Below, piece by piece: positions 7,950 to 16,993 of a stretch of DNA of 52,518 nt (positions within the stretch are counted from its first letter, which is position 1; each line of letters opens with the position of its first letter). Location: positions 1 to 52,518 of the forward strand of contig JAHQVU010000008.1 of NCBI GenBank assembly GCA_019634145.1, given 5' to 3'. Position numbers and translations under genes: made by a program. The notes under the pieces were generated by a model. The model did no database searches. It was not told the DNA's origin and saw only the letters and a list, made by a program, of their open reading frames with translations. Origin of the DNA: Micavibrio sp. (GTDB taxonomy: Bacteria; Pseudomonadota; Alphaproteobacteria; Micavibrionales; Micavibrionaceae).

Positions 7950-9236
7950 TTATTTCGGGCGGGTTTGCCCGTCTCCATGCACATAATACTTGTAAGTGCA
8001 GAGCTGCTCAAGTCCGACGGGGCCTCTGGCGTGCATTTTACCGGTCGCAATACCGATCTCCGCGCCCATACCGAACTCGCCGCCATCGGAAAATTGTGTC
8101 GAGGTATTATGCATAACAACACCACTATCAACGTTCTTCTGAAATGTGTCAGCGGCGCTTTCATCACGGGTCAAAATGCTCTCGGTGTGGTGTGAGCCAT
8201 GGTCATTAATATGTGCGATCGCGGCCTCTAGCCCATCAACATATCTAACTGAGAGCTTGGCATCGAGATATTCGGTAACCCAATCATCATCTGTTGCGGG
8301 GGTAATACGGCTATCGAGTTTTTGTGCACTCTCATCGCCCACCATTGCGCATCCCGCATCTATGAGGTTAGCCACGATGTTTTTCGCCAATTCTTCATCC
8401 AGTTTACGATCAAGAAGAAGGGTTTCCATTGCCCCACAAATTCCTGTGCGGCGCATTTTGGCATTCAAGGTGACTTCCAGTGCAGTGGACGGGTCGACAT
8501 CATCGTGAACATAAATATGGCATATTCCATCCAAATGCGAGAAAACGGGCATCCGCGCTTCATTCATGACGCGCCCTGTGAGGCCTTTACCACCGCGCGG
8601 TATCATCACATCGATATATTGATTGGCGACCAGCATTGCGCCCACAACATCACGGTCAGGCACTGGTATCATAGAAACAGCAGCAGGCGGAAGATTATGC
8701 TCCTCCAAAGCCTCACCAATAAGTTGGTGTAGTGCCAGTGATGAGTGTAGGCTTTCTGACCCCCCACGTAAAATCACCGCATTACGAGACTTGAGACACA
8801 GCGCCGCCGCATCAACGGTCACATTAGGGCGTGATTCATAGATCATGCCCAGCACACCGATTGGTGCAGAAACACGTGAGATTTTAAGGCCGTTCGGACG
8901 CGTCGTATCCCAAAGGCTGCGCCCAACCGGGTCGGGCAGAGCGGCAATCGCCTCAACGCCGTCAGCCATTCCATCTATTCGTGCAGGGGTAAGGGTAAGG
9001 CGATCGAGCAGGGCAGCGGTTAAACCTTTTTCTTCACCGGCCTTAGTATCCTTTTCATTTTCCGAGATAATATAGTCTTTGTTCTCACGAATTTTCACAG
9101 CGACACAGTGCAGTAAAGCGTTGATTTGCTCTTCGGTTGTCTGTGAAAGCTTACGAGAAGCTGATTTAGCCGCACGACCAAGCGCGGAGACTAAGTCTTC
9201 GGGGGATAGGGAGGTAAGGTTTCGCTCGGCACTCAT
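7950..9236 (-). CDS. proA: Gamma-glutamyl phosphate reductase
   Basis: 428 aa, the usual length. Diagnostic segments include GVLGMIYESRPNVTVDAAAL, NAVILRGGSES, the catalytic cysteine region RRTGICGAMETLLLD, and the C-terminal STQFSDGGEFGMGAEIGI. It reduces glutamyl-5-phosphate to the semialdehyde in proline synthesis. Its partner proB, normally adjacent, is about 17 kb away at 26.6-27.8 kb. Here proA follows the F0-ATPase subunit b gene by only 23 nt and is probably read from that operon. Confidence 0.96.
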   Translation of the reverse strand: MSAERNLTSLSPEDLVSALGRAAKSASRKLSQTTEEQINALLHCVAVKIRENKDYIISENEKDTKAGEEKGLTAALLDRLTLTPARIDGMADGVEAIAALPDPVGRSLWDTTRPNGLKISRVSAPIGVLGMIYESRPNVTVDAAALCLKSRNAVILRGGSESLHSSLALHQLIGEALEEHNLPPAAVSMIPVPDRDVVGAMLVANQYIDVMIPRGGKGLTGRVMNEARMPVFSHLDGICHIYVHDDVDPSTALEVTLNAKMRRTGICGAMETLLLDRKLDEELAKNIVANLIDAGCAMVGDESAQKLDSRITPATDDDWVTEYLDAKLSVRYVDGLEAAIAHINDHGSHHTESILTRDESAADTFQKNVDSGVVMHNTSTQFSDGGEFGMGAEIGIATGKMHARGPVGLEQLCTYKYYVHGDGQTRPK

Positions 9237-9259
9237 GCAAAGATACTCCTTTAAGAGGA

Positions 9260-9754
9260 TTAACGCAGGTTGCCGCCGATCTCCTTGATTGAATCCTGAA
9301 TAAGATTGTCGTTTGTTTTCTTATCCAGTTTGGCATTAATAATTTCAGCCGTTACATTCAACGCAAGTTCAGCCGCACTACGACGAATTTCTTCGGTTGC
9401 GTCCTGCTCCATACGTATTAGACGCTCTTTAAGCTGACGCTCGCGGCGTTCAATGCTGTCGGTAAGCTCTTCTTCAGCTTTATTTCGGATTTCAGCGGCC
9501 TGCTGCTCTGCTTTGCGTACAATATTTTGCGCATCACTGACGGCGTCACGATGTTTGCGTTGGTATTGTGCAAGAAGTTCCTGCGCTTCAACGCGTAAAT
9601 TTTCTGCATCTTCAATACGTTTGCGGATTTCTTCAATACGGGAGTCGAGCAATCCGGTTACTTTGCTTTGGCCCAGCTTAAATGCGCCGATTACAAAAAC
9701 AACAAACGAGAAGAGAAACCAAAGTTTTGTGCCGTCGAGAAAAAATTCCATCAT
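9260..9754 (-). CDS. atpF: F0F1 ATP synthase subunit b
   Basis: 164 aa. One N-terminal membrane helix (LWFLFSFVVFVIGAFKLG, about residues 11-28) precedes a long charged helix rich in Glu, Arg and Ala that forms the peripheral stalk. The first Met of the MM pair is in 4-nt contact with the b' gene stop. With b' upstream it makes a heterodimeric stator, as in photosynthetic bacteria and alphaproteobacteria. It is the last F0 gene before proA. Confidence 0.9.
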   Translation of the reverse strand: MMEFFLDGTKLWFLFSFVVFVIGAFKLGQSKVTGLLDSRIEEIRKRIEDAENLRVEAQELLAQYQRKHRDAVSDAQNIVRKAEQQAAEIRNKAEEELTDSIERRERQLKERLIRMEQDATEEIRRSAAELALNVTAEIINAKLDKKTNDNLIQDSIKEIGGNLR

Positions 9755-9757
9755 GGT

Positions 9758-10555
9758 CTAGGCCGCCTTCTTTTTACCTTGTAGGGATGAAACAATACTG
9801 GAGGCATAGGACTCGTCGACTTTAACGCCAATAATTCGTTCCGCCGCTTCTGCTGCGACTTTAGCCGCTACTGTATCAATTTCAGACATAACCGCTGTCT
9901 TTGCATCGGAAACAGCCTTTTCGGTTTTTTCCATTTCAGCCGCAGCGCGCTCTGTATATTCTTTAGTCATTTTTTCTGTTTTGGCTTTGATATCACCTTC
10001 AACAGTTGCAAATGCCTCAGAAGAAGTATGACGTGCTTCCTGAAGAATTTCTTCATAAGCGCCGCGAACCTTTTCGGCTTCATTTTTAAGATCATCCGCC
10101 ATATCAAGATCGTTTTGAATGTGCCCTTGGCGGGTGTCCAAAACCTTTGAGATGTCGGGTAGGGTCTTTCTAGAGAAGAAGATGTAAAGCAGGATGAAAA
10201 CAGCCGTCAACCAGAAAATCTGGGTTGGAAATGTCGATGGATCAAACTGAGGCAAGCCCTCAGCATGTTTCTCGCCATGTCCACCTTCATAACCTTCTTT
10301 AGCATGGTCACCACCGTGGTCACCATGATGCAACGGAATGGTCGCGCTTTCCTGATCTGCCGCAGAGTCAATTTCATGTTCAATATCGTGACCATAATGT
10401 TTGATAGACTCACTGGAATTATAACGTTTATCACCATTTTCATGCACCTCTTCTAAAGGGACATTAACCTCGTAATCTTGTGCAATTGCCTGCAAAGATA
10501 GAGATGGTGAAACCATCATTGCCGTTAAGGCTATAAGAAAAGCGTACCTTTTCAT
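9758..10555 (-). CDS. atpG: F0F1 ATP synthase subunit b' with signal peptide and His-rich periplasmic extension
   Basis: 265 aa, about 100 longer than a bare b subunit. Residues 1-25 look like a cleavable signal peptide (ending AIA). Residues ~27-105 are hydrophilic with ten histidines (for example LHHGDHGGDHAKEGYEGGHG at 75-94). The canonical b' part begins at FDPSTFPTQIFWL: one membrane helix at about 111-128, then the stalk helix (LPDISKVLDTRQGHI onward). Rhizobial b' proteins also carry a shorter extension before their FPPFD-like segment, so the principle is known; the length and His content here are unusual. It sits between atpE and atpF. Confidence 0.88.
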   Translation of the reverse strand: MKRYAFLIALTAMMVSPSLSLQAIAQDYEVNVPLEEVHENGDKRYNSSESIKHYGHDIEHEIDSAADQESATIPLHHGDHGGDHAKEGYEGGHGEKHAEGLPQFDPSTFPTQIFWLTAVFILLYIFFSRKTLPDISKVLDTRQGHIQNDLDMADDLKNEAEKVRGAYEEILQEARHTSSEAFATVEGDIKAKTEKMTKEYTERAAAEMEKTEKAVSDAKTAVMSEIDTVAAKVAAEAAERIIGVKVDESYASSIVSSLQGKKKAA

Positions 10556-10597
10556 CCTGCTTATAATCTCTCTTAGAAATTTAATCTGTTTCAGCGA

Positions 10598-10825
10598 TTA
10601 GTTGCTGAACAGGATCATGAACGAGATAACAAGTGCGAAAATCGCAAGAGCTTCTGTAAGTGCGAATGTAAGAAGAAACTTCTTTTCTAACAATTCGAAA
10701 GATGAAGGGTTACGGCCAATCGCTTCGTTGTATGATGAGAATATCATACCTAATGCGATACCTACTGCAGCGATTGGTAGCAGTGCTAGTGCGGCAGCGA
10801 TGAGTTTTACAGCTTCAGTTTCCAT
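10598..10825 (-). CDS. atpE: F0F1 ATP synthase subunit c
   Basis: 75 aa hairpin of two membrane helices. The polar loop is FSSYNEAIGRNPSS and the second helix holds the proton-binding glutamate in LTFALTEALAIFALVISFMI. A glutamate instead of aspartate is common in alphaproteobacteria. The segment AIGRNP fits a proton-specific ring and there is no obvious sodium-binding pattern. It lies between atpB and the b' gene in the standard order. Confidence 0.95.
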   Translation of the reverse strand: METEAVKLIAAALALLPIAAVGIALGMIFSSYNEAIGRNPSSFELLEKKFLLTFALTEALAIFALVISFMILFSN

Positions 10826-10906
10826 TTAATTTTTCCTTTCATAGATTTGAAACAATGTGAACTAGTTAATCTAAACCTTGTTTATAATGAGCGTGATCCT
10901 ACAGAT

Positions 10907-11659
10907 TTAATGATGGATTTCAATAGTATCTTTCAAATAAATACATGTAAGGAGCGTAAAAACGTATGCTTGCAAATAAGCAACCAGGAATTCCAGCGCT
11001 ATCAACAATACGTTAAATCCAGCAGGGACGATTGCCGCGACGTATTCAAAGCCACCAAGGCTAAGGCTAGCAAGCGCTACGGAAAATCCAGCAAACACTT
11101 TCAATACCACGTGTCCGGCCATCATATTTGCGAATAAACGTACAGAAAGCGTGATAGGGCGAACCAAGAACGATATCAGCTCCAACGGAATAAGCAAGAC
11201 AAGCAAGGCCGGTGGCACCCCCGGTGGCATGAAAAGAGAGAAAAAGTGCGTGCCGTGACGCGCAATACCGATAAAAATGATCATAAAAAAGAGCATCATG
11301 GCTATCGCGCCGGTAACTATAATATGGCTCGTATATGTGAAGGAATAGGGGAGCATACCCAGCATGTTTCCAAGTAATACAAAAACAAAAATAGTGAATA
11401 CGAGTGGAAAGTACTCACGACCTTTTTGCCCTAAATTTTCTCGGATCATTCCGGCAACAAACTGATAGACCATTTCGGTCACCATCTGAAGGCGTCCGGG
11501 AACAAGGGCTTTTTGTTGCATGGATGCAGATAGAAAAATAATTGATGTCACAGCAGCTAAAATCATCCATAAAGATGAATTGGTGAATGAGAGATCATAC
11601 CCTGCCGCGTCGAATTTAACGATTGGCTCGATAACAAACTGATGAATTGGGCTTGCCAT
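10907..11659 (-). CDS. atpB: F0F1 ATP synthase subunit a
   Basis: 250 aa with five to six membrane helices. Key segments are FVLLGNMLGMLPYSFTYTSH and the helix holding the essential arginine, LISFLVRPITLSVRLFANMM. It forms the proton half-channels against the c ring. The start MASPIHQFVIEPI is typical. It lies 37 nt after atpI and 81 nt before atpE. Confidence 0.95.
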   Translation of the reverse strand: MASPIHQFVIEPIVKFDAAGYDLSFTNSSLWMILAAVTSIIFLSASMQQKALVPGRLQMVTEMVYQFVAGMIRENLGQKGREYFPLVFTIFVFVLLGNMLGMLPYSFTYTSHIIVTGAIAMMLFFMIIFIGIARHGTHFFSLFMPPGVPPALLVLLIPLELISFLVRPITLSVRLFANMMAGHVVLKVFAGFSVALASLSLGGFEYVAAIVPAGFNVLLIALEFLVAYLQAYVFTLLTCIYLKDTIEIHH

Positions 11660-11696
11660 TTATTTTAAAACCTTCAACTTAATCTTAGTTTTTTAC

Positions 11697-12065
11697 TCAT
11701 TCCGTTTTATCAGAATCATTGTTTGGCGTGGTTTTAGCGTGTTTTTCATGGCTATGCAAGTCAGAAAATCCAACTGTGCCACCAATATTTTTCGACGCCT
11801 TGTATATATTCAATACGCCAGAGCCAACCCCCAGTAATAAAAGGATAATTATGAACACTGGTTCTGTGTCCAACCAGTTATCAATGAAATACCCTATGAC
11901 AATCCCGCCGATAATCGGCGCGGTAAATTCCATTCCGGCCTGTAAAGAACTGCCAGCGCCTTTATCTTGCTCGTCATGACCGCGCAAGGTTTTGATTTTT
12001 GCATCTAGTTCTGCAATATCAGCGTTATCAGGGTCTTTGGTCTCTATTGTTTTTTTATCAGACAT
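11697..12065 (-). CDS. atpI: ATP synthase accessory protein I (AtpI/AtpZ family)
   Basis: 122 aa. A charged N-terminal third (ELDAKIKTLRGHDEQDKG) precedes two membrane helices (about residues 49-67 and 72-88, GGIVIGYFIDNWLDTEPVFI and the following Leu-rich helix), then a soluble tail. This is the layout of alphaproteobacterial AtpI, which assists c-ring assembly or divalent cation supply. It begins 13 nt after the smc stop, so the F0 genes may be read from the smc transcript. Confidence 0.85.
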   Translation of the reverse strand: MSDKKTIETKDPDNADIAELDAKIKTLRGHDEQDKGAGSSLQAGMEFTAPIIGGIVIGYFIDNWLDTEPVFIIILLLLGVGSGVLNIYKASKNIGGTVGFSDLHSHEKHAKTTPNNDSDKTE

Positions 12066-12078
12066 TTCAAACGGCCTC

Positions 12079-15000
12079 TCATGCAGCTTCTACGAATTCA
12101 AAGCTTTGTTGTAAATCAACGGATACTAATTGCGACACACCACGCTCTGCCATCGTCACACCATAAAGTCTGTCCATCCGCGCCATCGTTAAACGGTGGT
12201 GGGTGATGACAAGAAAGCGGGTTTTTCCTTGCTCGGCGATTTCCTCAAGCAAATCACACACCCGATCCACATTGGCGTCATCGAGTGGTGCGTCAATCTC
12301 ATCCAGTACGCAGATTGGTGAGGGATTTGTCAAAAACATCGCAAAGATCAAAGCTATGGACGCCAGTGTTTGTTCCCCGCCTGAAAGCAATGAAAGCGAT
12401 TGTAGCGCCTTACCCGGTGGCTGTGCAAAAATCTCGAGGCCCGATTTTAGTGGGTCATCCGAATCTATAAGCGCAAGATGCGCACGTCCGCCCCCATAAA
12501 GCTGTACGAACAAACGTCCGAAATGGGTGTTGACGTGCTCGAACGCATTAACCAGACGCTCTCGCGCTTCTTTATTGATCTTGGTGATTGCGCCGCGCAG
12601 CTCCTCAATGGCTTGCACGAGATCATTGCGCTCTGACAGGATCGTGCCGACTTCGCCCTCTAAGGCGCTAGCTTCTTCTTCTGCGCGTAAATTGACTGCG
12701 CCTATTTGGTCGCGTTCGCGCACGAGCTGATCCTTTTGTAGCTTAAAAGCATCGGGCTTCATTTCAGCCGCGTTTGTAAGATCAGCTGCACAATGCTGGG
12801 GAAGCTGACTAGGCGCTACCTCGAATTTATCGACAATAGCCTTTTTCATGGTTTCGTACTGTTCTTGCAGCGCTGAGAGCGTCGCCTGCGCATGGGCGCG
12901 TGTCTCGCGGGCTCCGCCTAAGGTGTTTTCGGCATCTTTCAATGCGCGCGCAGTCTCGGCTACGGCTGTTTCGGTGATGGCGAGTTTTTCCGCAGCATTG
13001 TTACGTTTTTTATCGAGCATAGATATATTGACGAGCAATTGTTCTTTCTTATCGTCATGATCCTGTGGCTGTTCATTAAGTTCAGTCAATTTCTCACCGA
13101 GAGCGTCGCTGCGCTCTGAGAGCTGCTTGAGGCGCTCTTTCGCACGGATGGAGCGGTTCTGTAAATTGACCCGCTCATCAGCAATCGCATGAAGGCGCGC
13201 CTGACGGGTGTTTTGTTGTTGTTGGATAATGTCAAAGTTGCGAACAGCTTCAGCGTGTGCGCTGCGTGTTTCAGCGAGTTTCGATTTAAGCTCTTCCAGC
13301 TTACCTTCTTTCTCGCTATCGGCCTTTTTCTCATAGGTTTTGAGCTGTGCCTCATCGGACTTAAGAGAGCTTTGTAGCTCAGCTATATCAGCTGCCGAGG
13401 TCTTGATCGTTTCTTCTAATCGCTCCATGGCGGCAATCGTCCGCGCCTGTTTTTCGCGATGATCTGAGAGCTCGCGACGAAGGCCGGTAAGGGTGCTTTC
13501 AATCTCGTTTCTCTCTTGACGTTTTGCCTTAATATTGCTCTGTAAATCATTCTGTTTATTTATAAAATCATTTAAAGAGTTTTCACATTTTTCAACGCTA
13601 CGCTCCATGCCTGAGCGCTTTGCGTTCAGCTCGGAAAGTTTGTTTTTTTGCTCGAGGTGCTGGGCATGACGATCAGCTGCTTCGGCCTTAATGCGATATC
13701 CATCCCAGCGCCAATATGTTCCGCCGCGTGAAACGAGAGATTGGCCGGGCTTTAAACTTTCCCAAAGTTTATTGCCACTGTCCTCGTCCGGTACGATACC
13801 GATTTGACTGAGCGCGGGCTTTAGCGCAACAGGCGCGGAGACGTGTGGTGCTAGTGGCTCTATACCAGGGGGAAGAACGGGCAGGTCGCCGCGCTCTGAT
13901 CCTTTGAGCCATGAGGTCGCGGCCTTATCATCCAGTGAAGCCATGAGCGTATCGCCGAGCGCGCGTGACAATGCCTTCTCAAAGCCTTTATCAGGCTGAA
14001 CAAAACCAAGAACAGGCTCGAAATCATCTTCATTCTCTGTATTAACAATCTTTTCCAAGATATTGATTTCAGCTTCAAATTCTGAAAAAGCCTTTTCAGT
14101 TTCACGTAAGGATTTGCGTGCCTCCTCAATCTTCGGGCTAATGCCGTCAAGTGCATTCGTGTCGTTGGAGACGTGCTCCTGAAGGCCTTCGGACTTAGTC
14201 TCAAGCTTCGCAATCTCGCTATTAAAGTCCTTGCTTGCATGAGGTTGAGAGGTTTTAAGCGTTTCAAGTTCTCGCTCCGCATTGCTTTTACGGCTTTGCA
14301 ATGTCTCCAATCGAGAGGATGTAGATGCTATGCGTTGCGCCAGAGAATCCTTTTGCGCTTTTATTTCAGCAGTTGTTTGCATGAGCGCGTTATAGCGCGC
14401 TTCCAGATCGATAACTATTTCTTCCAGCTCGGCGCAGATTTTTTTCTTAGCCTCCAGCGCATCGCCGGCTTTTTCCTGATCGGCTAAAATGGTTTTATGC
14501 TCGCCATCGTTACGGCTGAGTGTTTCTGTATGTTCGGCCAATTCGCGGCTGGCATGCTCGTGATCTGTCTTGGTTTGCGCCATTTGCTCTGTTGCTTCGG
14601 TCAGCATTTTGAGGTGATGCGCGGCTTCATCCTCAAGGCGCTGTAATGCTAGTTTTTGCGCTTGAAGTGCGGCAGCAGCTTCTGCCTCCGCACGGCGTAG
14701 CGTGGGTAGATCTTCGGCCTGCGTGTTCTGTGTTTTGGTAAGGTGTGTCACTACAGCCAGACGATCAGCAACAACGCTCTCAGCCTCACCATGTTTCGAG
14801 CGCATATCGCGCATACGCTCTTCTAAAGTACGCCATTCAATATAGGCTATCTGGACTTCAAGTTGACGGATTTGAGCGCTTAAATTCTTATAACGCGCAG
14901 CCTGACGCGCTTGCCGCTTAAGTGAGTTTAAACGTCCCTCCATGCTGCCAAGCAAATCCTGCATACGCGTTAAGTTCGAATCAGCGGCTTTGAGGCGAAG

Positions 15001-15546
15001 TTCGGCCTCGTGTCTACGGGCGAAAAGACCTGAAATCCCGGCCGATTCTTCCAAGACCATACGGCGATCAAGCGGCTTAGCATTGATCATTTCGGTGACG
15101 CGGCCTTGAGATACAAGAGCAGGGGAGTTCGCACCCGTAACTGTATCGGCGAATAGCATCTGTACATCGCGCGCACGCGCATTGCGGCCATTGATCTTAT
15201 AGTTAGAGCCGTGATCACGCTCAATTTTACGGGTTATTTCAATCTCATCCGCTGCATTATAAGCGGCTGGCGCGGTGCGTTCGGGGTTGCTCATCACAAG
15301 TGAGACTTCGGCAATATTGCGCTTGGAACGCTTTTCCGTACCGTTAAAGATTACATCTTCCATACCGCCGCCGCGCATGCGCTTGGCCGAGCTTTCGCCC
15401 ATCACCCAACGCAATGCCTCGACAAGGTTGGATTTTCCACAACCGTTCGGCCCTACAACGCCACTAAGACCGGGCCCTATTTCAAGCTCGGTCTTTTCGA
15501 CGAACGACTTAAAGCCGTTTATGCGAAGGCGTTCAAATTGAAGCAT
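12079..15546 (-). CDS. smc: Chromosome segregation ATPase SMC
   Basis: 1155 aa. Walker A GPNGCGKSN lies at residues 32-40. Long coiled coils run either side of a hinge (around 500-620, with PVLGFVQPDKGFEKALSRAL). The C-terminal head has the ABC signature LSGGEQTLA and Walker B ICVLDEIDAPLDDANVDRV. SMC compacts and aligns chromosome arms with ScpA and ScpB. It begins 3 nt after the dsbA-like gene, an arrangement common in alphaproteobacteria, and is followed after 13 nt by atpI, which is less usual. Confidence 0.96.
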   Translation of the reverse strand: MLQFERLRINGFKSFVEKTELEIGPGLSGVVGPNGCGKSNLVEALRWVMGESSAKRMRGGGMEDVIFNGTEKRSKRNIAEVSLVMSNPERTAPAAYNAADEIEITRKIERDHGSNYKINGRNARARDVQMLFADTVTGANSPALVSQGRVTEMINAKPLDRRMVLEESAGISGLFARRHEAELRLKAADSNLTRMQDLLGSMEGRLNSLKRQARQAARYKNLSAQIRQLEVQIAYIEWRTLEERMRDMRSKHGEAESVVADRLAVVTHLTKTQNTQAEDLPTLRRAEAEAAAALQAQKLALQRLEDEAAHHLKMLTEATEQMAQTKTDHEHASRELAEHTETLSRNDGEHKTILADQEKAGDALEAKKKICAELEEIVIDLEARYNALMQTTAEIKAQKDSLAQRIASTSSRLETLQSRKSNAERELETLKTSQPHASKDFNSEIAKLETKSEGLQEHVSNDTNALDGISPKIEEARKSLRETEKAFSEFEAEINILEKIVNTENEDDFEPVLGFVQPDKGFEKALSRALGDTLMASLDDKAATSWLKGSERGDLPVLPPGIEPLAPHVSAPVALKPALSQIGIVPDEDSGNKLWESLKPGQSLVSRGGTYWRWDGYRIKAEAADRHAQHLEQKNKLSELNAKRSGMERSVEKCENSLNDFINKQNDLQSNIKAKRQERNEIESTLTGLRRELSDHREKQARTIAAMERLEETIKTSAADIAELQSSLKSDEAQLKTYEKKADSEKEGKLEELKSKLAETRSAHAEAVRNFDIIQQQQNTRQARLHAIADERVNLQNRSIRAKERLKQLSERSDALGEKLTELNEQPQDHDDKKEQLLVNISMLDKKRNNAAEKLAITETAVAETARALKDAENTLGGARETRAHAQATLSALQEQYETMKKAIVDKFEVAPSQLPQHCAADLTNAAEMKPDAFKLQKDQLVRERDQIGAVNLRAEEEASALEGEVGTILSERNDLVQAIEELRGAITKINKEARERLVNAFEHVNTHFGRLFVQLYGGGRAHLALIDSDDPLKSGLEIFAQPPGKALQSLSLLSGGEQTLASIALIFAMFLTNPSPICVLDEIDAPLDDANVDRVCDLLEEIAEQGKTRFLVITHHRLTMARMDRLYGVTMAERGVSQLVSVDLQQSFEFVEAA

Positions 15547-15549
15547 GGA

Positions 15550-16353
15550 TTAATGATCGTGCTTGCTGTCATCTGCCTCGGCTTCAGCGTCAGGTGCACC
15601 TTCCGCATTCGAGCCTTCGTTTTCCGAGCTGTCATTTGCTAAGCCAAGCTCTTCAAGGGCTTGATTGAGGTTCTGCTCGAACCCAGCTAGGTCGCGTGCG
15701 CCCATGATCTTAACCTGATTATTTACAACAAAACTTGGTGTAGAGCTTACATTCCAGACTTCTGATGCAGCCTTAACACCACCAACAATAGACTCACGCA
15801 ATTGCTCGTTATTTACACAGGCCTCAAAAAGTTCACTGCTCATACCGTATCCAGCTGCTTTTTTCTCTAACTCTTTTAGGTAACGTGGGGAAAATGCCCA
15901 CTCGGCCTGAGTGGCGAATAAATCGTCAATGAAATCGAAATAGCGATCTTCTGGCAGACATCGCGCGACCATGCTGGCTTGCAATGCCACAGCATTTAGG
16001 GGGAAGTCAGAATATACAACATACGCACGGCCAGTGTCAGTATAGGCTTTCTTGAAATCACCCATTACATTTCTATGAAAATCAGCACAATGGCTACAAT
16101 TCAATGAAGCGAATTCAGCAATTTTAATAGGAGCGCTTGGATTGCCGATAATGCGGTCTTTCATCGCCGCCTCAACATCAAAATCAATATATTGCTTGTC
16201 AGAGCTTTGCGAAGCAGAACTTGTTTCTTTTGCCTCTTCTGACATAGTGTCTGCGCGCTTTTCTCCCATGCTGGAAAGATAGTAGCTGACACCGAAGAGA
16301 ATAACAGCTACGGCACCAACGCCAAGCATGAGTTTATTGGATACTTTAGGCAT
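15550..16353 (-). CDS. DsbA-family thiol-disulfide oxidoreductase, membrane anchored
   Basis: 267 aa. An uncleaved anchor or signal (about residues 7-26) leads to a linker rich in Ser and Glu, then a thioredoxin fold with the active-site pair C86-S-H-C89 (FASLNCSHCADFH) and the cis-proline region SSTPSFVVNNQVKIMG. The C-terminal ~35 residues are acidic with a terminal HDH. Such proteins catalyse disulfide formation or isomerisation in the periplasm; substrate unknown. It is stop-to-start adjacent to smc. Confidence 0.87.
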   Translation of the reverse strand: MPKVSNKLMLGVGAVAVILFGVSYYLSSMGEKRADTMSEEAKETSSASQSSDKQYIDFDVEAAMKDRIIGNPSAPIKIAEFASLNCSHCADFHRNVMGDFKKAYTDTGRAYVVYSDFPLNAVALQASMVARCLPEDRYFDFIDDLFATQAEWAFSPRYLKELEKKAAGYGMSSELFEACVNNEQLRESIVGGVKAASEVWNVSSTPSFVVNNQVKIMGARDLAGFEQNLNQALEELGLANDSSENEGSNAEGAPDAEAEADDSKHDH

Positions 16354-16491
16354 GAGTGCCTTCCTCCATCAAAAATTAAAATTACGGATTATGGCGCTAG
16401 TAAAGCGTTTTCCAATAATTATTACAAACTTTAAATGGTGAATACGCTGCTTTTGATGTTAATAATTCCAATATGAATGATTATTTTCATG

Positions 16492-16950
16492 CTATTGGCT
16501 GTCTAGGCTTACAATCACATAGTCCCTAGGATCGCCATTTATTTGATCACCCATTGGGAAAATATCAATACGTGTTGAGGCAACGCCTGAATCTTTGAGA
16601 AAATTTTTGACGATTATAGCGCGTTCCAGCGATATACGGCGTGCTGACATAGTATCCTGATCTCCAGCCTCCACTGTCGCATAGGAGAGGATTTTCAACC
16701 GATGATCGGAAGATATAAAATCAGGGCGGTCAAGTATCTCTCTTTTATGTGTTTCGGATAGCTCGATTATATTGGGTTGAAAGTATAGCTTTGCGCTGCC
16801 AACGGGTGCGGCAATAGGCTCTATACCCTCAATCTGGTCAAGGATTTCTTGGGCGTTAGGCATAACCAAACTCCCTTCATCCAAGTCCTGTGCAAGAGCG
16901 GGGAGGGCAAAACACGTGACTAAAGCTATCGATAAAAAGAATAAGCGCAT
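16492..16950 (-). CDS. Small exported protein with divergent OmpA-like domain
   Basis: About 152 aa. The ATG at 16948-16950 is chosen; the frame also offers a TTG two codons earlier. A signal peptide (MRLFFLSIALVTCFALPALA) leads to a ~130-residue mature part. The segment LKILSYATVEAGDQDTMSAR, then RISLERAIIVKNFLKDSGVA and IDIFPMGDQ resembles the second half of OmpA/MotB peptidoglycan-binding domains (N..LS..RA..V...L...G). The usual TD-x10-N diaminopimelate-binding residues are only partly recognisable, so peptidoglycan binding is uncertain. It lies between suhB and the dsbA-like gene with gaps over 35 nt on both sides. Confidence 0.65.
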   Translation of the reverse strand: MRLFFLSIALVTCFALPALAQDLDEGSLVMPNAQEILDQIEGIEPIAAPVGSAKLYFQPNIIELSETHKREILDRPDFISSDHRLKILSYATVEAGDQDTMSARRISLERAIIVKNFLKDSGVASTRIDIFPMGDQINGDPRDYVIVSLDSQ

Positions 16951-16993
16951 ATGCAAAGCATATCTGATTCTAAAGCGGAATGAAAAGCAGGAT

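Noticed and set aside
10207-10456. His/Met-rich shadow ORFs opposite or beside the b' gene extension
   Set aside because: They arise from the His/Asp-rich codons of the real gene in other frames.
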